Assembly (NCBI RefSeq): GCF_900111905.1
Contig: NZ_FOKM01000001.1
Coordinates: forward strand, 496,001 to 560,000
Direction: 5' to 3'
Origin: Rhizobium sp. NFR07
GTDB lineage: Bacteria; Pseudomonadota; Alphaproteobacteria; Rhizobiales; Rhizobiaceae
Length of the DNA stretch: 64,000 nt
The translations under genes and the position numbers were made by a program. Shown here piece by piece: positions 35,019 through 43,785 of this stretch. Positions within the stretch are counted from its first letter, which is position 1, and each line of letters begins with the position of its first letter. The notes beneath the pieces were generated by a model that worked only from the letters and a program-made list of their open reading frames with translations, was not told where the DNA came from and searched no databases.

Positions 35019-36554
35019 ATGGCAAATACCTCAATCGTGAAGACGAGCGGCGAGGGCATGATCGACCCTCTGGCCATCGCGCGCAAGCTGCGCGAGCGTG
35101 TGCTCGTGATCGGCCTGATCGCCCTTCTCGTCGTTGCAGCAACCGCCGCCTACGTCTTCGTCGTTCCGCCGGTCTTCACGGCCTGGACGAGGATCGTCAT
35201 CGATCCGAACGTTCGCAAGCCCTTTGCCGACACGAACGCACCGTCGCTTCTCGGCAACGAGGCGCTCGCGGTCGATACCCAGCTTCTGATCATCTCCTCG
35301 ACGGCAGTGCTCGCTCCCGTGGTCAAAGCGCACGGCCTTGCCGACGACGCGGAATTCACCACTTCGGCATCGGCTGGCACGCCCGAGGAGCGGACCACCA
35401 AGGCCATCGAGACCCTCGCCAAGGCGGTCAGCGTCTCGAGAGAAGGCGCAACCTATGTCATCTCGATCGGCGTGAAATCGCAGAACGCGCAGAAGTCCGC
35501 GCAACTGTCCGCGGCGATCGCCAATTCCTACGTCCATGAACAGCAGCAATCCCAGCTGGATCATTCCGAGCAGCTTGCCGAACAGATCGATGGTCGCCTG
35601 GTCGGCCTGCGCGAGCGGCTGCGCGCGGCAGAGGAGAGGGCCCAGCAATATCGCGCCAGCAAGCGCCTGCAGGGCTCGGCTGACGGCACATTGCTCTCCG
35701 GCCAGGAATTGTCGGGCATGAATGTGCAGCTTGTTGAAGCCAGAAGCGCGCTTGCCACCGCCACCGCCGCAAACGAGGAAATCCAGAGATATCTGCAGCG
35801 CGAGATTGAGCCGACCTCGCTCGGCAATGTCGTCAATTCTCCGCGCATGCTCCAGCTTCTCGACGAATATGCCCGCACCTCGAAGGAGGAGGCATCCCTG
35901 GGCGCTTCGATGCTCCCTCAGCATCCTTCGATCCGGCGGCTGAAATCCGAACTCGCGCGAATATCCTCGTTGATCAGGGATGAACTTCGAGCCGTCAGCC
36001 AGAGCAATACGGTCGAGTTGGAGGTTGCCCGGCAGCGCGTGCAGAATCTGGAGCGCCAGATGGAGACTGTCCGGCTATCGACGGATAGCGGCGAGCAGGA
36101 ACTGATCGAGTTGCGCGAACTGGAAACCGAAGCCAGATCGACCCGTGCGGTCTACGAGAACGTCCTCGGCCGTGCCAAGGAACTGGCGAACCTCGATCAG
36201 GTGACGATGCCGATCGCGCGGGTGATCAGCCCGGCCCAGCCGCCGGAATATCCGTCATGGCCGAAGAAAAAGGCTCTTCTTCTGCTGGCGGGCGCTGTCG
36301 GCGTCGCTTTGGGCAGCGCGATCGTGATTGCCCTGGAAATATGGAGCCAGCTGCGTAACTTCCTATCCCGGCGGGATGCGGAGCAAGCCACGCAGGACGA
36401 AGATCAGCATTCCTTGCCGCAGATCCCGGCTTCACCCGAAATCATGCCGGCTCAGGTCACGCATCTCACGAATACCGAGGTCCGCGCACTCGTCGAGGAT
36501 CTGGCCCTTCATCGCAGGAAGCCAGCGTCGCTTCTGTCGTATATCCAGAGCTGA
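35019..36554 (+). CDS. Wzz/GumC-type chain-length determinant protein, without kinase domain
   Basis: About 511 aa from ATG 35019 (M-A-N-T-S-I-V-K); a GTG at 34983 would add 12 residues, and neither has a strong ribosome-binding site. N-terminal membrane helix (V-L-V-I-G-L-I-A-L-L-V-V), a Wzz domain, a long periplasmic coiled coil (about 170-380), a P-x2-P-rich segment before the second helix (P-P-E-Y-P-S-W-P-K-K-K) and a short cytoplasmic tail. There is no Walker A motif, so a partner BY-kinase, if used, is encoded elsewhere. It regulates polymer length and export. Confidence 0.85.
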   Translation: MANTSIVKTSGEGMIDPLAIARKLRERVLVIGLIALLVVAATAAYVFVVPPVFTAWTRIVIDPNVRKPFADTNAPSLLGNEALAVDTQLLIISSTAVLAPVVKAHGLADDAEFTTSASAGTPEERTTKAIETLAKAVSVSREGATYVISIGVKSQNAQKSAQLSAAIANSYVHEQQQSQLDHSEQLAEQIDGRLVGLRERLRAAEERAQQYRASKRLQGSADGTLLSGQELSGMNVQLVEARSALATATAANEEIQRYLQREIEPTSLGNVVNSPRMLQLLDEYARTSKEEASLGASMLPQHPSIRRLKSELARISSLIRDELRAVSQSNTVELEVARQRVQNLERQMETVRLSTDSGEQELIELRELETEARSTRAVYENVLGRAKELANLDQVTMPIARVISPAQPPEYPSWPKKKALLLLAGAVGVALGSAIVIALEIWSQLRNFLSRRDAEQATQDEDQHSLPQIPASPEIMPAQVTHLTNTEVRALVEDLALHRRKPASLLSYIQS

Positions 36555-36904
36555 GCCAGTCCGCCTGGCCATAGATCAAGCCAGCGATATGGCAGGCTTT
36601 GCTTTCCGCGACGCTTCGATGCCCATCAAGACCATGCGAAGCACAATCGGACAGTTCCATAATTTACCTTATGCGATCTTTGCACGTCGGCGCAGAGTTG
36701 GAATGTCCTATTCCTGCAAAGTCGGAATGATACAATCCTCGCAGCTGAACGGCGCCAATCATCGACCTCTCACCCACCTGTCGAGATAATGTCGGCACTG
36801 TCCGCCGCAACTCCTTCACGCAACCGTAAAAACAGCTGCAGCGTCGGTTAGATGACACATAGTGGTCCAGAAGATCATCCTTCGGCAGCGAACTGCGCGA
36901 ATAT
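36555..36904. other. Non-coding stretch after the polysaccharide locus
   Basis: 350 bp with no convincing gene. Short open frames lack ribosome-binding sites. A weak GCCATA/TATGGC inverted repeat sits soon after the Wzz-type stop, too short to call a terminator. The right end leads into the EcfG-type promoter at 36905. Confidence 0.4.
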
Positions 36905-36929
36905 GGAACAAACCTTTCGCGTGAGGGTT
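36905..36929 (+). promoter_or_regulatory. EcfG-type general stress response promoter
   Basis: GGAAC (36905-36909), 17 nt, then GTT (36927-36929), the alphaproteobacterial EcfG/SigT consensus (GGAAC-N16-18-GTT). It lies 43 bp before the DUF2231 start in an otherwise empty region and faces the right way, so the gene pair downstream is probably part of the general stress regulon. Confidence 0.65.
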
Positions 36930-36971
36930 TATTTATCCTTGTTTCAGTGTGTCTACTGACGGAGCATTCCC

Positions 36972-37409
36972 ATGGCTGTGTTTTCCTCCCCGAACCGCGA
37001 TGCGGCGGCTTATCCGTTTCAGTCGCTCTTCGTGCCCTTTCCCTTTGTATGCTTCAGCCTCGCCCTCGTGACCGACATCGCGTATTTCATGACCAGCGAC
37101 ATCATGTGGCAGAATTTCTCTTCGTGGCTGCTGTTTGCCGGTCTGCTGTTTGGCGCCATAGGGCTGCTGGCGGGCCTTCTCGATTTTATTCGACCGCGCA
37201 CGCGCCCGCTGCGACCCGCTTTTGCGACGACACTTCTCTATATCGTGATCCTGGCAATCGCCTTCATCAACAGCTTCGTTCACGCCCGTGACGGCTGGAC
37301 GGCAGTCGTGCCCTACGGGCTGGCGCTGTCGGCGGTCACCTTCGTGCTTCTGCTTCTCGCAGCAGCAGCGTCGTCACGCAAATATGCCAGACTGGCATGG
37401 AGAGTATGA
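36972..37409 (+). CDS. DUF2231-type four-helix membrane protein
   Basis: 145-aa inner-membrane protein with four hydrophobic helices (for example F-P-F-V-C-F-S-L-A-L-V-T-D-I-A-Y and L-L-F-A-G-L-L-F-G-A-I-G-L-L-A-G-L). The arrangement and the D-x-A/Y pattern fit DUF2231, whose members often sit beside quinoprotein or cytochrome genes. GGAG 7 nt before the ATG. Its end overlaps the sugar-dehydrogenase-like gene. A redox or membrane-anchoring role for its partner is inferred only from this pairing. Confidence 0.78.
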   Translation: MAVFSSPNRDAAAYPFQSLFVPFPFVCFSLALVTDIAYFMTSDIMWQNFSSWLLFAGLLFGAIGLLAGLLDFIRPRTRPLRPAFATTLLYIVILAIAFINSFVHARDGWTAVVPYGLALSAVTFVLLLLAAAASSRKYARLAWRV

Positions 37410-38983
37410 TGAAAAAGTCCCGAATTCTCATTGCCTCGGCGGTTGCTCTTTCCGCCGGCGTCGCTGTTGGCGCCTACGCGCAGGATAGCGGTTTCGACGT
37501 ATCCCAGCAGATCGGTCCCAACCCCGTCCTACCCGAGCCGCAGGCCGACCTCATGCCTGACCTCAAGGTCGCGAGCGTGGTCGGATGGAAGGACGGCGAA
37601 ACACCGGCCGTTCCCGAAGGCCTGAAGGCGACTGCCTACGCAACCGGTCTCGCCAATCCGCGCGCGCTCCACACATTGCCGAACGGCGATGTGCTCGTCA
37701 TCCAGTCGCAGGAACCGACAAAATCCCCTCCGACCCGCCCGAAGGACATCATCCGCGGCTGGATAATGTCGATCGCTCATGGCAGCGGCGGTGGCGAGCC
37801 GAAGGAAACCAACCTGATCACCCTGTTGCGCGATACCAATCGCGATGGCCAGGTAGATGAGCGGCATGATCTCCTGACCAAGCTCGACTCCCCCTTCGGC
37901 GTCGCCTGGATCGACAATACGCTCTATGTCGCGTCCGCCAGCGCCGTCCTCGCCTACCCCTACCAGCTCGGGCAGAACGAGATCACTGCCGCGCCGAAGG
38001 TGCTGACGCCCCTTCCCGGCGGGCCGATCAACCACCATTGGACGAAGGATCTGGCGCTCAGCCCGGACGGGAAGATGCTCTACGTCTCCGTCGGCTCCAA
38101 CTCCAATGCCGGCGAAAATGGGATAGAAGCGGAAAAAGGACGCGCCGCGATCTGGCAGGTCGACCGACAGACTGGGGCCGCCCGCGTGTTCGCCTCGGGT
38201 CTTCGCAATCCGAACGGCCTGAGCTTCAATCCCGAAAACGGCGAGCTATGGGCAGTGATCAACGAACGCGACGAACTCGGCCCCAATCTCGTTCCCGACT
38301 ACATGACATCGGTCAAGGACGGCGCCTTCTACGGCTGGCCCTGGAGCTATTACGGCAACCACGTCGATGCACGCGTCCATCCGCAACGTCCGGACATGGT
38401 GGCGACGGCGATCCCACCGGACTACGCGCTTTCCAGCCATGTCGCGCCGCTTGGCATGACGTTTACGGCAGGCTCGGCCATGCCGGATGCCTACGCGAAC
38501 GGCGCCTTTGTCGGCGAGCATGGCAGCTGGAACCGCGACAGCTTCCACGGCTACAAGGTGGTCTACATCCCGTTCGAGAACGGCAAGCCCAATGGCAAGG
38601 CCCAGGACGTCGTGACCGGTTTCCTTGACGGTGATAACGCCCGCGGCCGGCCCGTTGGTCTCGGCATCGACGGCACAGGCGCTCTCCTTGTGGCCGACGA
38701 TGTCGGCAACACGGTCTGGCGCGTCGCCTCCGCGGACGGCAAGGTCATTCCCGAACCGATCGGCACCGACCATGTGACGGCCAACCCGCAAGTGACTTCA
38801 AATGCGTCGGCACCCGATGCCTCTGGTACGACGGGAGCGATCACGCCGGCCCCGAATGGCGCGGCGGATAACCGCCTGACCGGCCAGCAGCCGATCTCGG
38901 GCTCACCCGAACCGCTGCAGCCGGCGCAGATGCAGATCGCGCCGGCAGGCGGCGCCGTAGCCACCGACGCTCCGGCCCAATGA
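37409..38983 (+). CDS. Sorbosone/PQQ-dependent glucose dehydrogenase-like periplasmic protein
   Basis: 524 aa from ATG 37409 (an ATG directly before it at 37406 is equivalent), GGAGAG upstream. Signal peptide with A-V-G-A-Y-A-Q cleavage near residue 23. A six-bladed beta-propeller follows with the family motifs L-P-N-G-D-V-L-V, F-G-V-A-W, G-L-R-N-P-N-G-L-S-F and G-E-H-G-S-W-N-R; the last is the typical quinoprotein metal/PQQ-site region. The C-terminal 60 residues are a low-complexity Pro/Ala/Gln tail. It would oxidise an aldose or related sugar in the periplasm, here probably under stress control. Confidence 0.86.
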   Translation: MKKSRILIASAVALSAGVAVGAYAQDSGFDVSQQIGPNPVLPEPQADLMPDLKVASVVGWKDGETPAVPEGLKATAYATGLANPRALHTLPNGDVLVIQSQEPTKSPPTRPKDIIRGWIMSIAHGSGGGEPKETNLITLLRDTNRDGQVDERHDLLTKLDSPFGVAWIDNTLYVASASAVLAYPYQLGQNEITAAPKVLTPLPGGPINHHWTKDLALSPDGKMLYVSVGSNSNAGENGIEAEKGRAAIWQVDRQTGAARVFASGLRNPNGLSFNPENGELWAVINERDELGPNLVPDYMTSVKDGAFYGWPWSYYGNHVDARVHPQRPDMVATAIPPDYALSSHVAPLGMTFTAGSAMPDAYANGAFVGEHGSWNRDSFHGYKVVYIPFENGKPNGKAQDVVTGFLDGDNARGRPVGLGIDGTGALLVADDVGNTVWRVASADGKVIPEPIGTDHVTANPQVTSNASAPDASGTTGAITPAPNGAADNRLTGQQPISGSPEPLQPAQMQIAPAGGAVATDAPAQ

Positions 38984-38989
38984 TCAAAT

Positions 38990-39016
38990 GACGTGCTCCC
39001 GAAATGGGGGCACGTC
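38990..39016 (+). terminator. Hairpin terminator between convergent genes
   Basis: GACGTGCTCCC (38990-39000) pairs with GGGGGCACGTC (39006-39016), including one G-U pair, over a 5-nt loop. TTCT follows on the plus strand. It sits in the 42-bp gap between the sugar-dehydrogenase stop and the convergent SelA-like gene. Confidence 0.6.
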
Positions 39017-39025
39017 TTCTATCTG

Positions 39026-40222
39026 TCAGTCCGGCCAGCGCAGCGCGCCGTCGAAACGATGGCGGCTGAGGTCCTCGATGGGCGTCGCGATGATCTCGTT
39101 CGATGCCCTTGCCTTGTCGAGTTCTTCCGCCATTCGGCTCGCGACGATCGTCTCCTGACCGGGGTGAAGATTGCACGGGTCAAGATAGAAATAGTGGTGC
39201 TCCACCTCATGATCACGGACGATGATCGGCGGGCTCCCCGAGCGTAGCGCCGCAGCTAGATCCCAGGCCGTGATATGGGCCTCCTGGGCCGAGATGATCA
39301 CCCGCATCCGGTCGAGGGGATTGTTGGTCGGGTCGGGTTCGATCAGTGCAGTGACACCCGGGCGGCCGTCCAGCGTCTGCTTCCAGAGGTTCAGATAACC
39401 CGTTTCCCGCTCGCGGATCACGGCGTGATCCCGCCTCTCCCACGCTTCCAGCGCCGCCATCACGCCAAAAATGCTCTCCTTGCCGACCTTCATGCCGCGG
39501 CCGATGCCCATGTTCTGCAGGAAGGCGTTGCGCACCAGTTCCTTTTTGCCCGCGACGATGCCCGAGGTCGGGCCGCCGAGGAACTTGTGGCCGGAATAGA
39601 GCGCGATATCCGCCCCCTGCTCCAGGAACAGCTTGAGATCATATTCCGAAGCAGCATCGACAATGACCGGCACGCCCTTCGCATGGGCGATCTCGACAAA
39701 TTCCTTGAGATTCAGCAGGCCGTAATCGACCACATGGTGCGAGACGACGTAAACCGCCGCAGCGGTGCGATCGGTAATCGCGTTTTCCATGTGATAACGA
39801 TGGGTCGAGGTCGCCTGCCCGACCATCACCACCTTGCCGCCGGCCAGACGGATCGCCTGGTCCACAGGCGCGCCGTAGCTCACGACATGGCCCATCTGCA
39901 CCAGCACCTCGTTCTTCGGCGTCGAGGTCTCCGGCAGCTTTTCGATGGCGAGCAGGTCCGGACCGGTGATCGTGCCGGCGACGGCAAGGCTAATGCCGGA
40001 GGAGCAAGATGCAGTGACGAAGCCCGCCTCCCCGCCCGTCAGCCGCGCGATGATCGCGCTTGCCTTGCGCTGCAGGTCGTTGATCTCGACGAATTGCGGC
40101 AGGATCGACGCCATCGCCTCGATGGCTTCGGGCACTACGATCGAGGCGCCGAGGCTGGTCATGGTGCCGGATACGTTGATGACAGGCCGAAGGCCGATCT
40201 TGCTGCGGATATCGTCGGACAT
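39026..40222 (-). CDS. SelA-like PLP-dependent enzyme (aminotransferase class V fold)
   Basis: 398 aa from ATG 40222, GGAG 7 nt upstream; the longer frame to 40258 has no support. PLP lysine in [15 protein letters not shown] (about 225), aspartate in P-V-I-V-D-A-A-S-E near 200, and the N-terminal [14 protein letters not shown] that marks the SelA-like subgroup (including D-glucosaminate-6-phosphate ammonia-lyase DgaE). Selenocysteine synthesis is unlikely: it lies beside an amidohydrolase, a RidA protein and an ABC importer, so a catabolic lyase acting on an amino acid or amino sugar acid is more plausible. Confidence 0.82.
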   Translation of the reverse strand: MSDDIRSKIGLRPVINVSGTMTSLGASIVVPEAIEAMASILPQFVEINDLQRKASAIIARLTGGEAGFVTASCSSGISLAVAGTITGPDLLAIEKLPETSTPKNEVLVQMGHVVSYGAPVDQAIRLAGGKVVMVGQATSTHRYHMENAITDRTAAAVYVVSHHVVDYGLLNLKEFVEIAHAKGVPVIVDAASEYDLKLFLEQGADIALYSGHKFLGGPTSGIVAGKKELVRNAFLQNMGIGRGMKVGKESIFGVMAALEAWERRDHAVIRERETGYLNLWKQTLDGRPGVTALIEPDPTNNPLDRMRVIISAQEAHITAWDLAAALRSGSPPIIVRDHEVEHHYFYLDPCNLHPGQETIVASRMAEELDKARASNEIIATPIEDLSRHRFDGALRWPD

Positions 40223-40270
40223 TTGTTTTCTCCAGTCAGGCGGGGCCGATTTCATCATCGACAGTTATGC

Positions 40271-40286
40271 CATAGTAATGTAATAG
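40271..40286. promoter_or_regulatory. Probable IclR operator, copy 1
   Basis: CATAGTAATGTAATAG lies between the divergent SelA-like and IclR genes. The same 16-mer with one change, in the same orientation relative to its downstream gene, is found at 46359-46374 just before the binding-protein gene. Two copies at the two promoters of one island make a shared regulator, most simply the IclR protein, likely. Confidence 0.55.
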
Positions 40287-40315
40287 TTAGCGCAAGCAAC
40301 GCAGGGATTGGTCGC

Positions 40316-41143
40316 TTGGACGCCAGGACATCATCAACAGTCTCCGATGATATCGAGCCGGAAGAAGACGGCGCGAAGGGTGCCAGACGCTCGCGCGTCA
40401 GCGGCATCGACCGGGCCCTTCAGATCATCGATCATCTCTACGAGACCGGCGGCCCGGCGGGTGCCTACGCGATCGCCAAGGCCGTCAAGGCGCCGCTTTC
40501 GACCGTCTACGTGATCGTCGACGACCTCGTCGAAAAGAAAATGCTCTCGCGCAATGCCGACGGCACGATCTGGCTCGGTCCCCGCCTCTATCACTATGGC
40601 CTCGCCTACGCGCGGTCGCTGGATTTCATGGCGGTCGCCACCCACGAAATGCACGACCTCTGCCGCCAGGCGGGCGAAACCGTGCAGGTCTGCGGCCGCG
40701 AAGGGGACCATATGCTGGTCCTGGCGATGGCCGATGGCCCGAGCCATTTCCAGGTCTCGTCGCGCGTCGGCACGCGCGTGCCGCTCAACTGGACCGCGTC
40801 CGGCCGCCTTCTGGTCGGGCATCTCTCCGAAAACGAACGGATCGAGCTTTTCAGCCGCTGCGCCCGCCATTCGCCGACGGGCCGCGCCGATACGGATGCG
40901 CGCACCCTGTCGGACTCGGCAGCCAGGGCCTACCAGGATCGCCTGTCGGTCCAGGTGGCGGAATCCGACTACTCGGTCGCCTGCATCGCCTCCCCGGTCT
41001 GCGATCGGTCCGGCGAATGCGTCGCGACCATATCCATCGTGCTGCCCGAGCAGAAAGTCCTGGGCGACCGGGAACTCTATGCCGGCCAGGTCCGGGCTTC
41101 CGCCGAGCGGATCGAGACGCTGATGGGATGGCGCAACCACTAG
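40316..41143 (+). CDS. IclR-family transcriptional regulator
   Basis: 275 aa from TTG 40316 with AGGGA about 8 nt upstream; I see no better start, since the codons before it belong to the shadow frame. Winged helix: V-S-G-I-D-R-A-L-Q-I-I-D-H-L, then P-L-S-T-V-Y-V-I-V-D-D-L-V (about 65). The effector domain ends with V-A-C-I-A-S-P-V-C-D-R-S-G-E and I-S-I-V-L-P. It is divergent from the SelA-like gene and convergent with RidA. The shared motif at 40271 and 46359 makes it the likely regulator of this catabolic island. Confidence 0.88.
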   Translation: MDARTSSTVSDDIEPEEDGAKGARRSRVSGIDRALQIIDHLYETGGPAGAYAIAKAVKAPLSTVYVIVDDLVEKKMLSRNADGTIWLGPRLYHYGLAYARSLDFMAVATHEMHDLCRQAGETVQVCGREGDHMLVLAMADGPSHFQVSSRVGTRVPLNWTASGRLLVGHLSENERIELFSRCARHSPTGRADTDARTLSDSAARAYQDRLSVQVAESDYSVACIASPVCDRSGECVATISIVLPEQKVLGDRELYAGQVRASAERIETLMGWRNH

Positions 41144-41150
41144 CCTTATC

Positions 41151-41648
41151 CTATTCGTGCAGGGCGATGATCGCTTCGATCTCGACCGTGATATTGCCCG
41201 GCAGAGAGCCGAACCCCACGGCCGAACGCGCATGATGTCCGGCCTCTCCGAAAACCTCTGCGAAGAGATCTGAGCACCCGTTGATCACCCGCGGATGCTC
41301 GCGGAAATCCGGCACCGCATTGACCATGCCGAGCAGCTTGACGACGCGCTTCACCCGCGACAGGTCGCCAAGCGCATGGTGCATGACGGCGATCAGGTTG
41401 ATGCCCGTTACCCTCGCATGCCGATAGGCGTCCTCGGTTGCGACATCACCGCCGACCTTGCCCACATGCATGTGGCCATCCGCTTCCAGCGGTCCCTGGC
41501 CGGAGAGGAAGAGAAGGCTCCCCTCCTGCACGTGGGTGAGGAAATTGCCGATCGGCTTGGGCGGCGGCGGCAATTCGATGCCGAGCGCAGAGAGGCGGTC
41601 ATAGGGCGTGGAAGCGGCCGTGCCGGCCTTGGCTGGGGACGTGGTCAC
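41151..41648 (-). CDS. RidA-family protein
   Basis: 165 aa from GTG 41648, which follows AGGAG by 5 nt; an ATG at 41663 adds five residues but has no ribosome-binding site. YjgF/RidA fold with F-L-S-G-Q-G-P near 60, V-T-G-I-N-L-I-A near 90 and the C-terminal G-S-L-P-G-N-I-T-V-E-I-E-A-I-I-A-L. Family members hydrolyse enamine/imine intermediates released by PLP enzymes. This fits the SelA-like enzyme encoded in the same island. Last gene of the transporter operon, convergent with IclR. Confidence 0.85.
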   Translation of the reverse strand: MTTSPAKAGTAASTPYDRLSALGIELPPPPKPIGNFLTHVQEGSLLFLSGQGPLEADGHMHVGKVGGDVATEDAYRHARVTGINLIAVMHHALGDLSRVKRVVKLLGMVNAVPDFREHPRVINGCSDLFAEVFGEAGHHARSAVGFGSLPGNITVEIEAIIALHE

Positions 41649-41686
41649 GTCAACTCCTGTCATGCTGATACTGTCTCGATGAAGGA

Positions 41687-42895
41687 TCACCGCCACGAAT
41701 AACCATGGCTGTGGCGCACGAGTTTTCGCGCGCGCGGAATGTAGCGGCTGGAGGCGATCGCTTCGGAACCGATCACCGCATAGCGCGGCTCGAACAGCTG
41801 CTTGAGCTGCGAGACATCGCCGTTGGAATCGGTCGCTTCGAGATCGGAATCGACGAGATCGAAGATGGTGAAATCCGCCCGCTGGCCGACCGAAAGACGA
41901 TTTTCCATATCGAGCTTGATGACCTCGGCCGGCGCATGGGTGACGGCATTGACCACCTTGTCGAACGGCATGCCGACCGACAGAAGCTTCGACATGGTCG
42001 TCGCCAGATCCCAGACCGGAAAGTTCATCGAATGGCCGTGCAGGTCGGTCGAGATCGAATGCGGCAGCAGCCCGCGCGCGATCGCCGCTTCCGCCACCTT
42101 GAAGGAGAAGGAGGCACCGCCATGGCCGATATCGAGGCGCACGCCTTCGGAAGAGCAGCGTTCGGCGAGGTTGAACAGGTCCTCGTCCTCCATGATCGAA
42201 GACCCGGCCTTGCCATTGAAGCAATGGGTGACGACGTCGCCCGGGCCGAGGATTTCGAGAACCTCGTCATAAAGCGCCGGCGGTTCGCCGACATGCACCA
42301 TCATCGGGATCTTCAGGATCTTGGCGATTTTCTTGCCGAGCTTGACCGGCGTCACACCCCAGGAGCCGGTGATCACATGGCTGGCGCGCACCTTGAGGCC
42401 GACGATGTGCTCGCTGTTTTCGGCGTAGCATTCGAGAATGCGGTCGAGGTCGATGTCGCGGATATCGCGTAGCTCGGCGACGCGATTGCAGGCCACCAGA
42501 CCGATCGAGCCGAGATTGAGGAAGGCCTTGATGCGTTCCTTCGACGGCTCGATGATATATTCGCGGAAGCCGTGGAAATTGGCTTCGCCGGCAGAGCCCG
42601 CATCGACGAGCGTCGTCACGCCGCGTTCGGCACCACATTCCGACGGGCGGATCGAAATGTCGGTTCCGCCATGCCAGATATGCACATGCAGGTCGACCCA
42701 GCCCGGTGAGATCCAGGCGCCGGCTGCATCGATGCGGCGGGCGTCAGCGGGGGCGGCGAGCGAAGGGCCGATCGCGGCGAGCTTGCCGTCGGCACCGACG
42801 AGAATGTCGGTGCTACCCTCATGCGCATTGGAACCGAATGCCATCGGCTTCACATTGGCGAGGAGAAGCGGTTGCGCCTTTTCTCCGGATGTCAT
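41687..42895 (-). CDS. Amidohydrolase/deacetylase-family metallohydrolase
   Basis: 402-aa TIM-barrel amidohydrolase. Metal ligands: H-x-H in V-D-L-H-V-H-I-W-H-G-G (about 70), a bridging lysine in V-G-L-K-V-R-A-S near 170, H in M-V-H-V-G-E-P-P near 200, H in V-T-H-C-F-N-G-K near 225 and D in S-T-D-L-H-G-H-S near 285. This subgroup often sits beside SelA-like PLP enzymes. It would hydrolyse an N-acyl group or ring amide of the imported compound. GGAAGGGAA precedes its ATG, two bases after the permease stop. Confidence 0.86.
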   Translation of the reverse strand: MTSGEKAQPLLLANVKPMAFGSNAHEGSTDILVGADGKLAAIGPSLAAPADARRIDAAGAWISPGWVDLHVHIWHGGTDISIRPSECGAERGVTTLVDAGSAGEANFHGFREYIIEPSKERIKAFLNLGSIGLVACNRVAELRDIRDIDLDRILECYAENSEHIVGLKVRASHVITGSWGVTPVKLGKKIAKILKIPMMVHVGEPPALYDEVLEILGPGDVVTHCFNGKAGSSIMEDEDLFNLAERCSSEGVRLDIGHGGASFSFKVAEAAIARGLLPHSISTDLHGHSMNFPVWDLATTMSKLLSVGMPFDKVVNAVTHAPAEVIKLDMENRLSVGQRADFTIFDLVDSDLEATDSNGDVSQLKQLFEPRYAVIGSEAIASSRYIPRARKLVRHSHGYSWR

Positions 42896-42897
42896 GA

Positions 42898-43785
42898 TTA
42901 CATTTCCCTTCCAATTTTGGGATCAAGCAGGTCTCTGAGGCCATCGCCGACCATTTGCAGCGACAGGACGGATAGAACGATGGCGATGCCGGGAAAGTAG
43001 GTCATCCAGTCGGCCTGCCCGACATACTGTCGGCCGGCGGCGATCATGGTTCCCCAGGTCGGAATGTCGGGGCTGACACCGAGCCCGAGAAACGACAGAC
43101 CGGCTTCGGCCAGCATGGCGCTCGCAAACAGGAACGTGCCCTGCACCAGGATCGGCGACACGAGGTTTCTCAGCACATGGCGCGTCATGATGTGGAAGGT
43201 CGAGATGCCGAGCGCCTGCGCCGCCTCCACATAGGGCAGTTCGCGGATGACGATCGTCGAGGCGCGAACGATGCGGGCAAGCCGCGGCGCGTAGACGATC
43301 GACAGCGCGATGATTACGGTGAGCAGCGAAGGGCCGAGTGCGGCGACGAGCGCGATCGCCAGCAGGATATCCGGAAAGGCCATCATCGCGTCGATCAGCC
43401 GCGCGATCGGCGTGTCGAGGCTGCGGAAGAAGCCTGCCAGCAGCCCGAGCGTGACGCCGATCAGGGCGGACAGCGTGACCACCGCCGCACCGATCAGCAG
43501 CGACAGCCGGCCGGAATAGATCGTGCGCGAAAACACGTCGCGGCCGAATTCGTCGGTCCCGAACCAGAACATCTCGCCCGGCGGTTTCAGCCGGTTGACG
43601 ATCGAAAGTTTCGAGGGCGAATAAGGTGCGACCCACGGCGCAAGCGCTGCCAGGATCACGAAGATCGCCAGGACGATGATGCCGATCGCAACCGTGCGGC
43701 GGCGGAACAGGCGGCGAAGGAACTGCGCGGCGGCGCTTGGCGAGCGGTCCACAGCCGGGCGATCGGTCGAGCTCATATCCGTCAT
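42898..43785 (-). CDS. Peptide/nickel-type ABC permease (DppC/OppC-like)
   Basis: 295-aa inner-membrane subunit with six helices. N-terminal helix after the R-R-L-F-R-R-R-T-V-A-I-G-I segment, the P-P-x-x-x-x-x-F-G-T-D-x-x-G-R-D-V-F-S-R motif of DppC proteins, and the EAA loop E-A-A-Q-A-L-G-I-S-T-F-H-I near 195 that contacts the ATPase. Its ATG overlaps the DppB-like stop. No ATPase gene is present in the operon, so the ATPases must be supplied in trans. Confidence 0.9.
   Translation of the reverse strand: MTDMSSTDRPAVDRSPSAAAQFLRRLFRRRTVAIGIIVLAIFVILAALAPWVAPYSPSKLSIVNRLKPPGEMFWFGTDEFGRDVFSRTIYSGRLSLLIGAAVVTLSALIGVTLGLLAGFFRSLDTPIARLIDAMMAFPDILLAIALVAALGPSLLTVIIALSIVYAPRLARIVRASTIVIRELPYVEAAQALGISTFHIMTRHVLRNLVSPILVQGTFLFASAMLAEAGLSFLGLGVSPDIPTWGTMIAAGRQYVGQADWMTYFPGIAIVLSVLSLQMVGDGLRDLLDPKIGREM

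Noticed and set aside
33562..35142. 526-codon minus-strand frame opposite the Wzy-type gene
   Set aside because: Composition is strongly Asp/Glu/Gln/His-rich without hydrophobic segments, the usual complement of a membrane-protein gene.
14641..36554. Possible exosortase or PEP-CTERM gene in the polysaccharide locus
   Set aside because: I looked for an EpsH-like multi-helix protein with Cys/Arg/His catalytic residues and for a C-terminal P-E-P plus helix tail and found neither; the polytopic proteins are the flippase and Wzy type.
39026..40222. Selenocysteine synthase SelA
   Set aside because: SelA is larger and lies beside selB/selC; this protein is 398 aa in a catabolic island with amidohydrolase, RidA and importer genes.
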